Positions 1 to 8,735 are shown, counted from the first letter of the stretch. The stretch: 64,000 nt of DNA from Thiofaba sp039822285 (GCF_039822285.1 NZ_JBAJEY010000001.1:744001-808000); one strand, 5' to 3'. Numbers and translations: made by a program. Notes: generated from the letters alone by a model not told the origin.

Positions 1-84
1 GGCGAACCCGCGAACATCCTGTTCGGCGGCGAGGGTGCACGCATCGTGGACATGCCTTTCCTGCGCGAACTGGCTGCTAGATAA
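1..84 (+). CDS. C-terminal end of an unidentified protein (partial)
   Basis: Only the last 27 codons lie in the window, in frame 1, ending at TAA (82-84). The visible residues include ILFGGEGARIVDMPF and a final LRELAAR. This is too little for a family call. GC-rich third positions fit real coding sequence. A short dyad (CCCTGA/TCAGGG, 109-124) follows but has no T-run, so it is not a convincing terminator. Confidence 0.5.
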   Translation, partial: GEPANILFGGEGARIVDMPFLRELAAR

Positions 85-193
85 GAGCAGCCATTCATGG
101 CATCAAATCCCTGAATGATCAGGGTGGGCATCTGCCATTATCCTAGTTCAGATGAAGGGCGAGGAACCTCCCGCCCCCAAAGACGGACGACCG

Positions 194-631
194 ATGAGCA
201 GCCTTGACGCTCCATTCCCCTATGCCGATTTCCTCGACCAGTTCGAGGAGGCGATCTACTGGCACATTGCCTGGTATTCGCGCGGCATTCGCCACCTGAT
301 GTTCAGCAACGGCGCGAGCGACGACCTTATCGGCAAGGATGCGCACCTGCACTGCCGCCTGGGCGGCTTCCTCGGTCGGTTTCCCACCCCGCCGGGCTGC
401 GCCGAGATGGTCGAACAGCTCAACGAGCTGCACGAGCAGATGCATGCGCTGATGCGCGATGCCCTGCTGGAGAGGCGCGAAGGCACCCCCATCGGCGAGG
501 ATGTCTACGCCGAGATCGAGGAAATGCAGAGCATGTTCTTCAGCAGTCTGCACGGCCTGTTCCGCAAGGTGATGGAGGATCACTGCCTGGAGCTCGCCCG
601 CCAGCAGATCGGGGCTCAAGCCGCCACCTGA
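194..631 (+). CDS. Stand-alone CZB (chemoreceptor zinc-binding) domain protein
   Basis: A 145-residue soluble protein that is almost entirely one CZB domain, the 3His/1Cys zinc site found in some chemoreceptors and in the diguanylate cyclase DgcZ. Visible ligands are His24 in HIAW, Cys54 in CRLGGF, and His80 and His84 in HEQMH. The known DgcZ ligands are His22, Cys52, His79 and His83, so spacing and N-terminal offset agree closely. That agreement is why the ATG at 194 is preferred over an in-frame ATG at 152, whose extra 14 codons look non-coding in base use. No GGDEF or MCP signalling domain is attached and no partner lies next door. It may be a zinc-responsive regulator acting in trans (inference). 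Confidence 0.72.
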   Translation: MSSLDAPFPYADFLDQFEEAIYWHIAWYSRGIRHLMFSNGASDDLIGKDAHLHCRLGGFLGRFPTPPGCAEMVEQLNELHEQMHALMRDALLERREGTPIGEDVYAEIEEMQSMFFSSLHGLFRKVMEDHCLELARQQIGAQAAT

Positions 632-676
632 CCGCCTTCGGCTACCGTCCGGCCACGGGCGGCCTACGGCATGGCC

Positions 677-1294
677 TCAGGCCCAAACCTCGAGGCGGAC
701 CGTGCCGAGCACGACGCGCAGCAGGTCGGCCACGCGGATGAGACCCACCGGCCGGTTTTCGCCATCCACCACCGGCAAGGCCGGATAGTCGTGATCCAGC
801 ATCAGGCGCGCGACGAGCTCGAGCGGCGCATCCTCGCGCACGGCGTCCACCGGCGTGCGGCACACCTCCCCCACGGTCAGCGGCTCCACCCGAGCGCGCG
901 GCGACTCGCCCGGCGGCCAGACGGCCCGCAACACCCCCCCAATCTCCAGCAGACCGATCAGCCCTCCCGATTCGTCCACCACCATGGCCTGCTCGATGCC
1001 CCAGCGGTGCAGGGCCTCGCGGGCCTCGCCCAAGGGCATGGAGGCCATCAGGATATACGTCCCATCCTGCATCAGCTCGCCTGCACGCAAGGCCCGGGTC
1101 GCCTCCCCTGCCCGCTCCCGCGTCGCGCGGATCGCCGCCCGCAGCCGCGCGGCGGCCTGCGAGGCGGCACCGGCCTCCTCCTGAACCGGCCGGATCGCCG
1201 CCGTCGGCTGGGTGGCGGCCGGCCCGCCTTCCTGCGTCAGGCGCTCAAGGGGGTAGGGATCATGGACTCCGGGGCCGTGAACGATGATGGCCAT
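677..1294 (-). CDS. Tandem CBS-domain protein
   Basis: A 205-residue cytoplasmic protein. The first 70 residues are Ala/Arg-rich and partly helical. Two CBS motifs follow, at about 71-125 (with MVVDESGGLIGLLEIGGVL) and 140-196 (with ALPVVDGENRPVGLIRVADLL). CBS pairs usually bind adenine nucleotides and act as energy sensors; the target here is unknown. The start is the ATG at 1294, preceded by GAGG about six bases upstream; upstream in-frame sequence overlaps sbcB and is not domain-like. The gene lies 50 bp downstream of sbcB on the same strand and may be cotranscribed with it. It converges with the CZB gene. Confidence 0.7.
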   Translation of the reverse strand: MAIIVHGPGVHDPYPLERLTQEGGPAATQPTAAIRPVQEEAGAASQAAARLRAAIRATRERAGEATRALRAGELMQDGTYILMASMPLGEAREALHRWGIEQAMVVDESGGLIGLLEIGGVLRAVWPPGESPRARVEPLTVGEVCRTPVDAVREDAPLELVARLMLDHDYPALPVVDGENRPVGLIRVADLLRVVLGTVRLEVWA

Positions 1295-1344
1295 GTCGTG
1301 CCTCGCTCGGTAGGATGCCTGCCGTGCGCCAGCCCGGCCAGGCC

Positions 1345-2799
1345 TTACGCGGGATAGCCCAAACCGGCCTCGTTCAAAAGGCCGCGGCCCCACGCCTCCA
1401 CTTGATCGAGAATAAGCCATTCACGGCCGGTTGATGCGGGGTCCAGGCGCAGAGCCTCGATGCTGGTGAAGAACCGCTCCGCCCACATCCCCGCCCCGCC
1501 CTCCTCGTGCAGCAGGCGCGAGGCGCGCAGGTCGTGCCAGTGTTCGCGCTCCTCCGCCGCAAGGGTCGCCGGAAAGTGGCGCGCGCGGTAGCGGAACATC
1601 AGCTCACGCAGGCGGGTATCCTGAAGCATGCCCTGCACATCGGCCAGGCGCTCCGGCGGAAGCTGGCGCAGGTGCGTCAGCTGCCTTCGATCACCTTCCG
1701 GCATGAAGCCCTGGTACAGCGCCGCCTCGGCGTCCATGGCCCGGGGGGTGGGTTCGGCGGCATACAGGCCGCGTGCCAGGGCTGCGAAGGCGTCGCGATG
1801 GGTCTGGATGAAGTCGAAGTGGCGCTGGCAGGCAGAGAGGTCAAGTCCAAGACGCTCCGCCCCTGCCTCGTCCAGCACGCGGAAGGGGGCCAGCAGGGGG
1901 GCGCGGTTGAGATGCAGCTCCTTGATCGCCGGACGCTCGGCTCCGTCGGGGAGTTCGGCGGCGGGGGTGTAGAGCCATTCGAGCAGGATCTCGGCCGGGG
2001 TATCCAGCAGCCGCTCCGGGTTCTGACGCAGGTCGGCCACGATCAGCCGGTTCGGGATGCGGGGATGCTCGCCCAGCACCGCGATGGCCGTGGTGTGACC
2101 CTGCCGGGCTGGAAACATGCCGGAGGTGTGCAAAAGCGGCTTGCCCTGCTCCTTCACCAGCAGCTCGCGCACCGCGGCCTTGCCGCGCAGGCGGAAGGCG
2201 AAGTCGAACAGACGCGGCTGACGCTCGCGGATCAGGCGCGCCAGGGCGATGGTGGCGCGCACGTCGGCGAGGGCATCGTGGGCGTCGATATGCGGCAGAT
2301 CATTGGCGAGGGTCAGGTGCTCGAGCTTGAAGCTCGGCGCGCCGTCCTCCCGGGTTGGCCATTCGATCCCCTCCGGACGCAGGGCATAGGTGTAGCGGGC
2401 AACGTCCAGCAGGTCCCAGCGGCTATTGCCATGGGCCCACTCATGCGCGTAGGGGTCGATGAAGTTACGCCAGAACAGAAAGCGGGTGTAGTTGTCGTCA
2501 AAGCGGATGCTGTTGAAGCCTGCGATGCAGGTGCCGGGCTGTCCCATCGCATCCCGCACCCGATCGGCAAACTCGGGCTCGGGCAGGCCGCGCGCCTCGG
2601 CCTGCTGCGGGGTGATCCCGGTGATCAGGCAGGCTACCGGGTCCGGCAGGCAGTCGTGGCAGGGCTTGCAGAACAGTTCGATCGGCTCCCCAACCGGCTG
2701 CAGCTGCTCGTCGGTGCGGATGGCGGCGAACTGGGCGATGCGGCCGGTCGCAGGATCGGCGCTGAAGGTCTCGTAGTCGTACCAGAGGATGCTGTTCAA
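1345..2799 (-). CDS. sbcB: Exodeoxyribonuclease I
   Basis: A 484-residue 3'-5' single-strand DNA exonuclease of the DEDDh class (E. coli ExoI is 475 aa), which acts in recombination and mismatch repair. The first exonuclease motif, YDYETF, lies near residues 7-12 and supplies the metal-binding Asp and Glu; the family signature RIAQFAAIRTDEQ follows. The C-terminal half has the SH3-like and helical ExoI regions. The chosen start is TTG at 2799 with AAGGA seven bases upstream, which puts the DxE motif where ExoI has it. Longer in-frame starts would run into the divergent neighbour. The 40 bp between the two starts must hold or overlap the divergent promoters. Confidence 0.93.
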   Translation of the reverse strand: MNSILWYDYETFSADPATGRIAQFAAIRTDEQLQPVGEPIELFCKPCHDCLPDPVACLITGITPQQAEARGLPEPEFADRVRDAMGQPGTCIAGFNSIRFDDNYTRFLFWRNFIDPYAHEWAHGNSRWDLLDVARYTYALRPEGIEWPTREDGAPSFKLEHLTLANDLPHIDAHDALADVRATIALARLIRERQPRLFDFAFRLRGKAAVRELLVKEQGKPLLHTSGMFPARQGHTTAIAVLGEHPRIPNRLIVADLRQNPERLLDTPAEILLEWLYTPAAELPDGAERPAIKELHLNRAPLLAPFRVLDEAGAERLGLDLSACQRHFDFIQTHRDAFAALARGLYAAEPTPRAMDAEAALYQGFMPEGDRRQLTHLRQLPPERLADVQGMLQDTRLRELMFRYRARHFPATLAAEEREHWHDLRASRLLHEEGGAGMWAERFFTSIEALRLDPASTGREWLILDQVEAWGRGLLNEAGLGYPA

Positions 2800-2839
2800 A
2801 TGGGTGTCCTTGCGCCGGAGGCCGCCTAAACTAAGGTTT

Positions 2840-3265
2840 ATGGATATTTTGACCGAGGGGCTCGTCTGGCTTGGGGCCCACCCGCGGATCGTCATCGGCC
2901 TGAGCGTGTTCAGCGTGTTGATGTTCATCGGCACGCTCATCGCCCTGCCCTGGTTGATCACGCGCATCCCGCCCGACTACTTCGCCCCACCGCACCGCAA
3001 GCGCTCGCGCTTTGCCCATACGCACCCCGTGCTGCGCTGGGACCTCTTGATCCTGCGCAACCTGGTCGGGCTGCTGCTCCTGCTCGCCGGCATGCTGATG
3101 CTGTTCATGCCCGGCCAGGGGCTTTTGACCCTCCTGGCCGGTCTGATCCTGATGAACTACCCGGGCAAATACCGGCTGGAGCGCTGGCTCATCCAGAGGC
3201 CGGCGCTGCTTCGGGCCGTCAATGCCCTGCGCGTCCGACGCGGGGCTGAGCCGCTGGAGTTCTGA
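2840..3265 (+). CDS. PGPGW-family small membrane protein
   Basis: A 141-residue integral membrane protein. Hydrophobic spans are visible at about residues 16-37 and 72-105. The conserved loop reads MPGQGLLTLLAG, followed by NYPGKYRLERWL, as in the uncharacterised PGPGW transmembrane family. The molecular role is unknown. The start is ATG 2840 with AAGG five bases upstream. It is divergent from sbcB and converges with slt, with only 8 bp between the two stop codons. Confidence 0.75.
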   Translation: MDILTEGLVWLGAHPRIVIGLSVFSVLMFIGTLIALPWLITRIPPDYFAPPHRKRSRFAHTHPVLRWDLLILRNLVGLLLLLAGMLMLFMPGQGLLTLLAGLILMNYPGKYRLERWLIQRPALLRAVNALRVRRGAEPLEF

Positions 3266-3273
3266 GCGAGCGC

Positions 3274-5196
3274 TCAGCCGCCGGAAATCAAGGGCATGCG
3301 CGCCGAGAGCGGCCGTGCCTCGCCGTAGAGGCGCCACTCGAACACGGTGGCATAGTGCAGCACGGCGCGGCAGTACTCGCGGGTCTCGGTGAAGGGGACG
3401 GTGTCGACCCAGATGTCCGCCGGCAGGGTCTCGGCCTTCGGCAGCCACTGTTTCACCCGCCCGGGACCTGCGTTGTAGGCGGCGGTGGCGAGGACCTGGT
3501 TGTCGTCGAACTTGTCCAGCACGTAGCGCAGGTAGGCGCTGCCAAGGCGCATGTTGGCGGTGGGGTCGTGCAGATCGCCGCTTCCTGGAGCCGGCAGGTC
3601 GAACTTCTTCGCCACGTACTTGGCCGTCTCAGGCATGAGCTGCATCAACCCCTGGGCCCCGGCACTGGAGCCGATGTCCGGCATGAAGGCGCTCTCGCGG
3701 CGCATGACACCGAACATCCAGCCACTGTCGATCGCAGTCTCGCGGGCGAAACGCTCGACGTCGTCCCGCCACGGCAGGGGGAAACGGACCTCGAGGTCCT
3801 CAAGGCCGGCATGGCGCGCCTTGCCCATGGTGATGGCAGCGCGATCCATCCAGCCCCAGCGGGCGGCCAGGTGCGCGGCTGCGCGCAGGCTCGACGGGTC
3901 CAGGTCACGCAGGGCCACCTGCCATTCCTTACGCGCCTCGCTCGCCAGGCCCATGACATGGAACTCGCGCGCACGGCGGACGGCCGGGCGGGCGGCCACC
4001 TGCTGGACCAGCTCGTCAGGGGGTAGGTCGACGTAGGCCAGCTCGTAACGGATACCGGCACGGTCCGCCGCCAACAGGCCGTAGTAGCTGACGCCCCGGG
4101 CGACGTCCCGCCAGATCTGCCGCGCGGCATCATCCTGCCCCAGCGTCTCCATCGCCCGGGCGCGCCAGTAGCGCCACTCCTCCTCGGCCTGCTCCTCCGC
4201 CGGCATGGCCTCGATGGCGGCGAGCACCCGCTCCCAGCGCTGGGTGCGAAGGGCCGCGCGCACCTTCCAGGCACGCCCCTCCTTGTCGAGGGCACGGGAG
4301 GGCACGCCCTCGAACCAGTCGGAGGCCTCGGGCCGGTGCTGGCGGGCCGCCGCCATGGCGATCCCCCCTTCCGCCTCGTGGCGGGCCGCGGCCGACATGG
4401 CCCCGCGCGCCGCCAGGCCAAGCCAGAGCGCGCGCGCCTCGCCTGCATCCTTGCGCGCGACGCGCTTGATGGCATCGACCAGCATGAGGTGCAGCACCGC
4501 ATCACCCCGTGCGCCCTTCTGCCGCTCGAGGAAGCGCTCGGGCGACTTGCGCGCCTCCACCCACACGGGGATGCGCCCCTCAGCCCCAACCCGCGCGGCC
4601 AGGCGGCGCGCCTCGCTGGTCCGGCCATCCTCCATGGCCTGCTCGATGCGCTTCCACAGTCGCTCGGAGGTCAACAACCCTGCTTCTGCCAGCCAGTCCT
4701 CGATCCGCTGGCAGGACTCCGGGAGCGGCTTGCCCTCCTCCCACAGCGCGAGCACCTCACCCGGCTGGGGGCGCCCACCCTGCACCACAGCGCGGGCCAC
4801 CATGCGCTGGCAGCGGAATTCAAAGCCTTCCAGCGCGGCATCATCGAAGGCGAGATAGGACGCCCAATCGCCCGTATCGGCGAACAGGCGCAACATGCGC
4901 TTGCGCAGGTCCTCGGCCATGAAGCTGTCCGGCACGTCACGCAGGAAGGCGGCGACCTCCTGGGACGGGGCGGACTCCAGCCGGGCGCGCAGATCGAGGT
5001 AGCGCAGGTAGTCCTTCAGCGGGTAGTCCCGCAGTGCGTCCAGCCGGGCCCATGCCGTGTCACGCTGGCCTGCCTGGAGGGCCGCGAGCGCCTCGCGGAA
5101 GACAAGGCGATCATCCTCCACCCCCGCCCATGCGGGGGAGGGTATGGCACCGCCGAGAAGCAGGGCAACAACCAGTGGGCCGGCAGACAAACGCAT
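3274..5196 (-). CDS. slt: Soluble lytic murein transglycosylase
   Basis: A 640-residue periplasmic enzyme that cleaves the MurNAc-GlcNAc bond with 1,6-anhydro formation during peptidoglycan turnover. A signal peptide is visible (hydrophobic core LVVALLLGGAIPSPAWA). A long alpha-superhelical region follows, as in Slt70 (645 aa in E. coli). The C-terminal goose-type lysozyme domain carries RRESAFMPDIGSSAGAQGL with the catalytic Glu at about residue 501, then MQLMPETAK and ATAAYNAGPGRV. All signatures are intact. It is divergent from gluQ across a 109-bp gap. Confidence 0.96.
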   Translation of the reverse strand: MRLSAGPLVVALLLGGAIPSPAWAGVEDDRLVFREALAALQAGQRDTAWARLDALRDYPLKDYLRYLDLRARLESAPSQEVAAFLRDVPDSFMAEDLRKRMLRLFADTGDWASYLAFDDAALEGFEFRCQRMVARAVVQGGRPQPGEVLALWEEGKPLPESCQRIEDWLAEAGLLTSERLWKRIEQAMEDGRTSEARRLAARVGAEGRIPVWVEARKSPERFLERQKGARGDAVLHLMLVDAIKRVARKDAGEARALWLGLAARGAMSAAARHEAEGGIAMAAARQHRPEASDWFEGVPSRALDKEGRAWKVRAALRTQRWERVLAAIEAMPAEEQAEEEWRYWRARAMETLGQDDAARQIWRDVARGVSYYGLLAADRAGIRYELAYVDLPPDELVQQVAARPAVRRAREFHVMGLASEARKEWQVALRDLDPSSLRAAAHLAARWGWMDRAAITMGKARHAGLEDLEVRFPLPWRDDVERFARETAIDSGWMFGVMRRESAFMPDIGSSAGAQGLMQLMPETAKYVAKKFDLPAPGSGDLHDPTANMRLGSAYLRYVLDKFDDNQVLATAAYNAGPGRVKQWLPKAETLPADIWVDTVPFTETREYCRAVLHYATVFEWRLYGEARPLSARMPLISGG

Positions 5197-5305
5197 AAGG
5201 CATCCGCGCCCGAGGGCGCTCCTGTGGAGGGATGGGGTTCGGTCGGCATCGCGTTGCCATCCGTCCGGATGGACTTTCGCGCCGATTGCATCACAATTTT
5301 AGCCC

Positions 5306-6193
5306 ATGTACACCGGCCGATTCGCCCCGACCCCGAGCGGTCCGCTCCATTTCGGTTCCCTGATTGCCGCCCTGGCAAGCTGGCTCGATGCCCGCGCCCA
5401 CGGGGGGCGCTGGCTAGTCCGCATCGAGGACCTGGACCCGCCGCGCTGCATGCCCGGCGCGGCGGATACCATCCTGCGCCAGCTTGAGGCCCACGGGCTC
5501 ACGTGGGATGGGGAGGTGGTGTTCCAGTGCACCCGCACCGAGGCCTACCGGGAGGCGCTGGAGGTCCTGCGCCGGCTCGGCCTGGCCTATCCCTGCAGTT
5601 GCTCGCGCACCGACATCCGTGCCCAGGCCACGCGCATGGGGTGCGAAGGGCCGATCTATCCCGGCACCTGCCGCATGCACCCTCCCCTGGCCGGCCGCCC
5701 ACATGCCGTGCGGCTCGACACCCGTGGCGCGGTGATCGACTTCACCGACCGCCTGTTCGGGACGATCCAGCAGGACATCGGCAACGCCCTGGGGGATTTC
5801 GTCATCTGGCGGGTGGAGGACATCGCCAGCTACCACCTCGCGGTGGTGGTAGACGATGCCTGGCAGGGGGTGACCGATGTGGTTCGCGGCGCCGACCTGC
5901 TCGAATCGACCCCGCGCCAGATCTGGCTCCAGCGCCTGCTTGGTCTGCCCACCCCGCGCTACCTGCACCTGCCGCTCGCGCTGGCGCCGAATGGTCAGAA
6001 GCTGTCCAAGCAGAACCTCGCCCCGGCGCTTGCGCTGGAGACGGCCGCAGCGCAGCTTACTCGCGCCCTCGCCTTCCTCGGCCAGGCCCCCGAGCCGGGG
6101 CTGGCAGAGGCTCGGCCAGAGGAGATCGTGGCCTGGGCCATCCCCCGCTGGCGTCCCGAAGCCATCCCCACCGCGCACCAGACCATCAGTTGA
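5306..6193 (+). CDS. gluQ: Glutamyl-Q tRNA(Asp) synthetase
   Basis: A 295-residue paralogue of the glutamyl-tRNA synthetase catalytic core. It attaches glutamate to queuosine at position 34 of tRNA(Asp) and lacks an anticodon-binding domain. The HIGH-like motif is PTPSGPLHFGSL near the N terminus and the KMSKS-like motif is KLSKQN. A zinc site (CSCSRTD, then YPGTCR) matches the GluQ CxC...Y...C arrangement. Its length is normal. In some enterobacteria it follows dksA; here it stands alone, divergent from slt. Its last 8 bp overlap the convergent lipoprotein gene. Confidence 0.94.
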   Translation: MYTGRFAPTPSGPLHFGSLIAALASWLDARAHGGRWLVRIEDLDPPRCMPGAADTILRQLEAHGLTWDGEVVFQCTRTEAYREALEVLRRLGLAYPCSCSRTDIRAQATRMGCEGPIYPGTCRMHPPLAGRPHAVRLDTRGAVIDFTDRLFGTIQQDIGNALGDFVIWRVEDIASYHLAVVVDDAWQGVTDVVRGADLLESTPRQIWLQRLLGLPTPRYLHLPLALAPNGQKLSKQNLAPALALETAAAQLTRALAFLGQAPEPGLAEARPEEIVAWAIPRWRPEAIPTAHQTIS

Positions 6194-7154
6194 CGGGCTT
6201 GCTCCTGGGCAGCACCAACACCGGGCTACCCTCCCCCTCCTGCACGATCACCCAGGCCTTGCCGTCGTGGCTGTAACTCAACCCCTCGTACTGCCTGGCC
6301 CCGGGCAGATCGTAAACCTTCGGCGTGCCGCGCAGGGCCTCGAGCCAGGACTGCCCGGCCTGCCGGGGGAAGACGTACAGGTGGGCATAGGTCAGCACAG
6401 CCACCTCGCCCCCATCCGGGGCAAAGGCCATGTCGGTGGGCTGGTGGGTGAAGGGCAGCACCTTCAGCTCGCTCGGCATGCCCGTGGTCAGTGGGGCGTC
6501 GAACGCGGTGATCTCGCCCAGATACTCGAGCGTGCGCGTTCCACCCTTGCCCGCGAGCAGCGGGGCACGGTAGAGGCGCGCGGGGAGGTCGCGCTTGCTG
6601 AGGATGTAGACGGCCCCCTCGGTGCCATCGACGGCCATGGCCTCGGCATCGCGCGGGCCGTCGGGATAGGTCAGGCGCAGGGTCCAGGCCGGCTTGAGCT
6701 GCCACCGCCCCTCGATCCGCCCAGGCTCCTCGATGGCATCCAGGCGGATGCCGCGAGTGCGCCGTGCCCGGTTGTCGCCCAGATCGCCAATCAAAAGATA
6801 GGCCCTGCCCTTCCAGCGGAAGGCGCTGATCGCCTCCCAATCGTAGGGTTTGAGCCCCTCCACCCACAGCTCGCCGCGCACGCGGCCCGCGATGTCGATG
6901 GCGTACAGCAGCGGCTCGGTGGGCTGGCTGTCGAAGAAGGCGCGGCTGTCATTGTGGATCCAATAGATCCCGGCGTGATGGGGGGAGGCTATCAGCCCGC
7001 TCGCCTCGTCAACGCGCGGATCAAGCCGGGTCTCGGCTCCGCCGAACTGGCTTGAGGCCACGCTCTGGCAGGCCGTCAGGACGGTGAGCAGCAGGCCGGC
7101 AAGGCCCAGGAGGCTCGGATGGGCGAGGGGCTGGGAACGGGCGAAGGCTGGCAT
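6186..7154 (-). CDS. Putative lipoprotein with SdiA-regulated/esterase-like beta-propeller features
   Basis: A 322-residue exported protein. The signal sequence ends in a lipobox (LTVLTAC), so a diacylated outer or inner membrane lipoprotein is expected. Recurrent acidic motifs recall the SdiA-regulated and phytase-like propellers that track Ca2+-binding carboxylates: DEASGL, HNDSR, YDWEAIS, IGDLGDN, DAEAMAVD, PTDMAFAPDG and QYEGLSYS. The family call is inferred from this pattern and was not tested; substrate and role are unknown. The start is ATG 7154, immediately before the signal peptide. It lies downstream of the peroxiredoxin gene behind a terminator, so it probably has its own promoter. 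Confidence 0.55.
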   Translation of the reverse strand: MPAFARSQPLAHPSLLGLAGLLLTVLTACQSVASSQFGGAETRLDPRVDEASGLIASPHHAGIYWIHNDSRAFFDSQPTEPLLYAIDIAGRVRGELWVEGLKPYDWEAISAFRWKGRAYLLIGDLGDNRARRTRGIRLDAIEEPGRIEGRWQLKPAWTLRLTYPDGPRDAEAMAVDGTEGAVYILSKRDLPARLYRAPLLAGKGGTRTLEYLGEITAFDAPLTTGMPSELKVLPFTHQPTDMAFAPDGGEVAVLTYAHLYVFPRQAGQSWLEALRGTPKVYDLPGARQYEGLSYSHDGKAWVIVQEGEGSPVLVLPRSKPVN

Positions 7155-7235
7155 GCGGACAGTCGTTCGGGAAGGAAAAACGGGCTCATGGTATGCCAGA
7201 CGTGGCCTGGCTTCATGACCCGCCAGCGACGCACG

Positions 7236-7264
7236 AAACAAAAAAGCGCGGACCCGCCGCGCTT
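7236..7264 (-). terminator. Intrinsic terminator after the peroxiredoxin gene
   Basis: Read on the minus strand, AAGCGCGG pairs perfectly with CCGCGCTT (7244-7251 with 7257-7264) around a 5-base loop. A run of six T then GTTT follows. It lies 27 bp beyond the peroxiredoxin stop and separates that gene from the lipoprotein gene. Confidence 0.85.
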
Positions 7265-7290
7265 CTTCAGTGGCCCTATCCGGGCTGGAA

Positions 7291-7896
7291 TCAGAGCTTG
7301 CTGGCCTCACTGGCCAGGTATTCGGCCACGCCCTGCGGATTGGCCTTCATGCCCTTGTCGCCCTCCTTCCAGCCCGCCGGGCAGACCTCGCCGTGCTGCT
7401 CGGTGAACTGCAGCGCATCGACCATGCGCAGGGTTTCATCGATGTTGCGCCCCAGCGGCAGGTCGTTGACCACCTGGTGGCGCACGATGCCGCTCTTGTC
7501 GATCAGGAAGGTGCCGCGGAAGGCCACGTTGCCGTCCGGGGTTTCCACGTCGTAGGCCTTGCAGATGGCGTGGTTCATGTCGGCCACCAGGGTGTAACGG
7601 ACCGGACCGATGCCGCCCTTCTCGACCGGGGTGTTGCGCCAGGCGTTGTGGGTGAAGTGGGAGTCGATGGAGATCCCGATCACCTCGACGTTGCGCTTCT
7701 TGAACTCCTCGATGCGGTGATCGAAGGCGATCAGCTCGGAGGGGCAGACGAAGGTGAAGTCGAGCGGATAGAAGAAGATGACCGCATATTTGCCGCGGAT
7801 GGCGGAATCGAGACGGAAATCCTCGACGATCTGGCCATTGCCGAGTACGGCGGCGGCGGTGAAGTTGGGGGCCTGACGGCCGACGAGTACGCCCAT
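7291..7896 (-). CDS. 2-Cys peroxiredoxin (AhpC/TSA, Prx1 type)
   Basis: A 201-residue thiol peroxidase that reduces H2O2 and alkyl hydroperoxides. The peroxidatic Cys51 lies in FTFVCPSE and the resolving Cys172 in GEVCPAGW, so this is a typical 2-Cys enzyme. A GGIGP loop is present, but the C terminus ends EYLASEASKL without the YF motif of hyperoxidation-sensitive peroxiredoxins; it is therefore probably robust (inference). No ahpF lies nearby, so reduction by thioredoxin is likely. The gene ends in a strong terminator. It follows the ferredoxin gene by 67 bp on the same strand. Confidence 0.93.
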   Translation of the reverse strand: MGVLVGRQAPNFTAAAVLGNGQIVEDFRLDSAIRGKYAVIFFYPLDFTFVCPSELIAFDHRIEEFKKRNVEVIGISIDSHFTHNAWRNTPVEKGGIGPVRYTLVADMNHAICKAYDVETPDGNVAFRGTFLIDKSGIVRHQVVNDLPLGRNIDETLRMVDALQFTEQHGEVCPAGWKEGDKGMKANPQGVAEYLASEASKL

Positions 7897-7963
7897 GGAG
7901 GTTCTCCTTGTTGCCTTGGTGGGTCAGAAGCCCGATGAGTCTAGTCGGATTTGGACGACATGC

Positions 7964-8209
7964 TCAACCATTGATCCGATGGTATTTGGCCTCCAGCTCC
8001 TCGCGCGTCTCTTTGTGCTCCGGGTCCGGGATGATGCAGTCCACCGGGCAGACCTCGACGCATTGGGCCGTGTCGTAGTGGCCCACGCACTCGGTGCACA
8101 GATCCGGGTTGATGACGTAGATCTCATCCCCCTGGGAGATGGCGCCGTTCGGGCACTCCGGCTCGCATACGTCGCAGTTGATGCATTCGTCGGTAATCAG
8201 CAGGGCCAT
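7964..8209 (-). CDS. YfhL-family 2[4Fe-4S] ferredoxin
   Basis: An 81-residue ferredoxin. The first cluster motif is Cys9, Cys12, Cys15 and Cys19 (CINCDVCEPEC). The second is Cys38, Cys41, Cys50 and Cys54, with the longer loop between its second and third Cys (CVGHYDTAQC) typical of YfhL/Alvin-type ferredoxins. A charged C-terminal helix (HKETREELEAKYHRI) is also characteristic. It probably donates low-potential electrons in the cytoplasm; the partner is not known. It sits 41 bp after coaD on the same strand, an arrangement shared with Pseudomonas. Confidence 0.92.
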   Translation of the reverse strand: MALLITDECINCDVCEPECPNGAISQGDEIYVINPDLCTECVGHYDTAQCVEVCPVDCIIPDPEHKETREELEAKYHRING

Positions 8210-8250
8210 GATGCCTCCCGGTTGGAATCAGAAAATTCGGGGCCGAAATA

Positions 8251-8727
8251 TTAGCCAAACTTGATCTTCAACGCAGCCTGCACGTTCGGCGGCACAAAGG
8301 GTGTGACATCGCCGCCGAGCCTCGCGATCTCGCGCACCAGGGTGGAGGCGAGGAAGCTGTAGCTCTCCGCTGGGGTGAGGAAGACCGTCTCCAGCGCGGG
8401 GTCAAGGCGGCGGTTGATCGCCGCGAGCTGCATCTCGTACTCGAAGTCCGACACTGCGCGCAGGCCGCGGATCACCGCCCGCGCCCCCATCGCGCGGGCG
8501 AAATCGACCAACAGGCCGTGGAACGGCTCCACCCTCACCCCGGGGATGCCCGCCAGGGCCTCGCGCGCCATGGCCGTGCGCTCCTCAAGATCGAACACCG
8601 GGGTCTTGGTGCTGTGCGCCGCGACCCCCACCACCACCTCGCCGAACAGCGAGGCGGCGCGCCGGATCACGTCGATGTGGCCGAGGGTGATCGGGTCGAA
8701 GGTACCGGGATAGATGGCAGCGGTCAT
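8251..8727 (-). CDS. coaD: Phosphopantetheine adenylyltransferase
   Basis: 158 residues (E. coli 159). Transfers AMP from ATP to 4'-phosphopantetheine, the penultimate step of coenzyme A synthesis. The nucleotidyltransferase signature AIYPGTFDPITLGHIDVI (with the T/HxGH motif) is at the N terminus, and a late motif reads SYSFLASTLVREIA. The start is ATG 8727; a TTG four codons upstream is less likely. It begins 8 bp after the rsmD stop, so the two are probably cotranscribed. Confidence 0.96.
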   Translation of the reverse strand: MTAAIYPGTFDPITLGHIDVIRRAASLFGEVVVGVAAHSTKTPVFDLEERTAMAREALAGIPGVRVEPFHGLLVDFARAMGARAVIRGLRAVSDFEYEMQLAAINRRLDPALETVFLTPAESYSFLASTLVREIARLGGDVTPFVPPNVQAALKIKFG

Positions 8728-8735
8728 GGCTGTTT

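Noticed and set aside
152..193. N-terminal extension of the CZB protein from an upstream ATG
   Set aside because: No ribosome-binding site, atypical third-base use, and ligand numbering fits DgcZ better from the ATG at 194.
2800..2967. Longer N terminus for sbcB
   Set aside because: It runs into the divergent membrane-protein gene and adds residues unlike ExoI. The TTG at 2799 has AAGGA in place.
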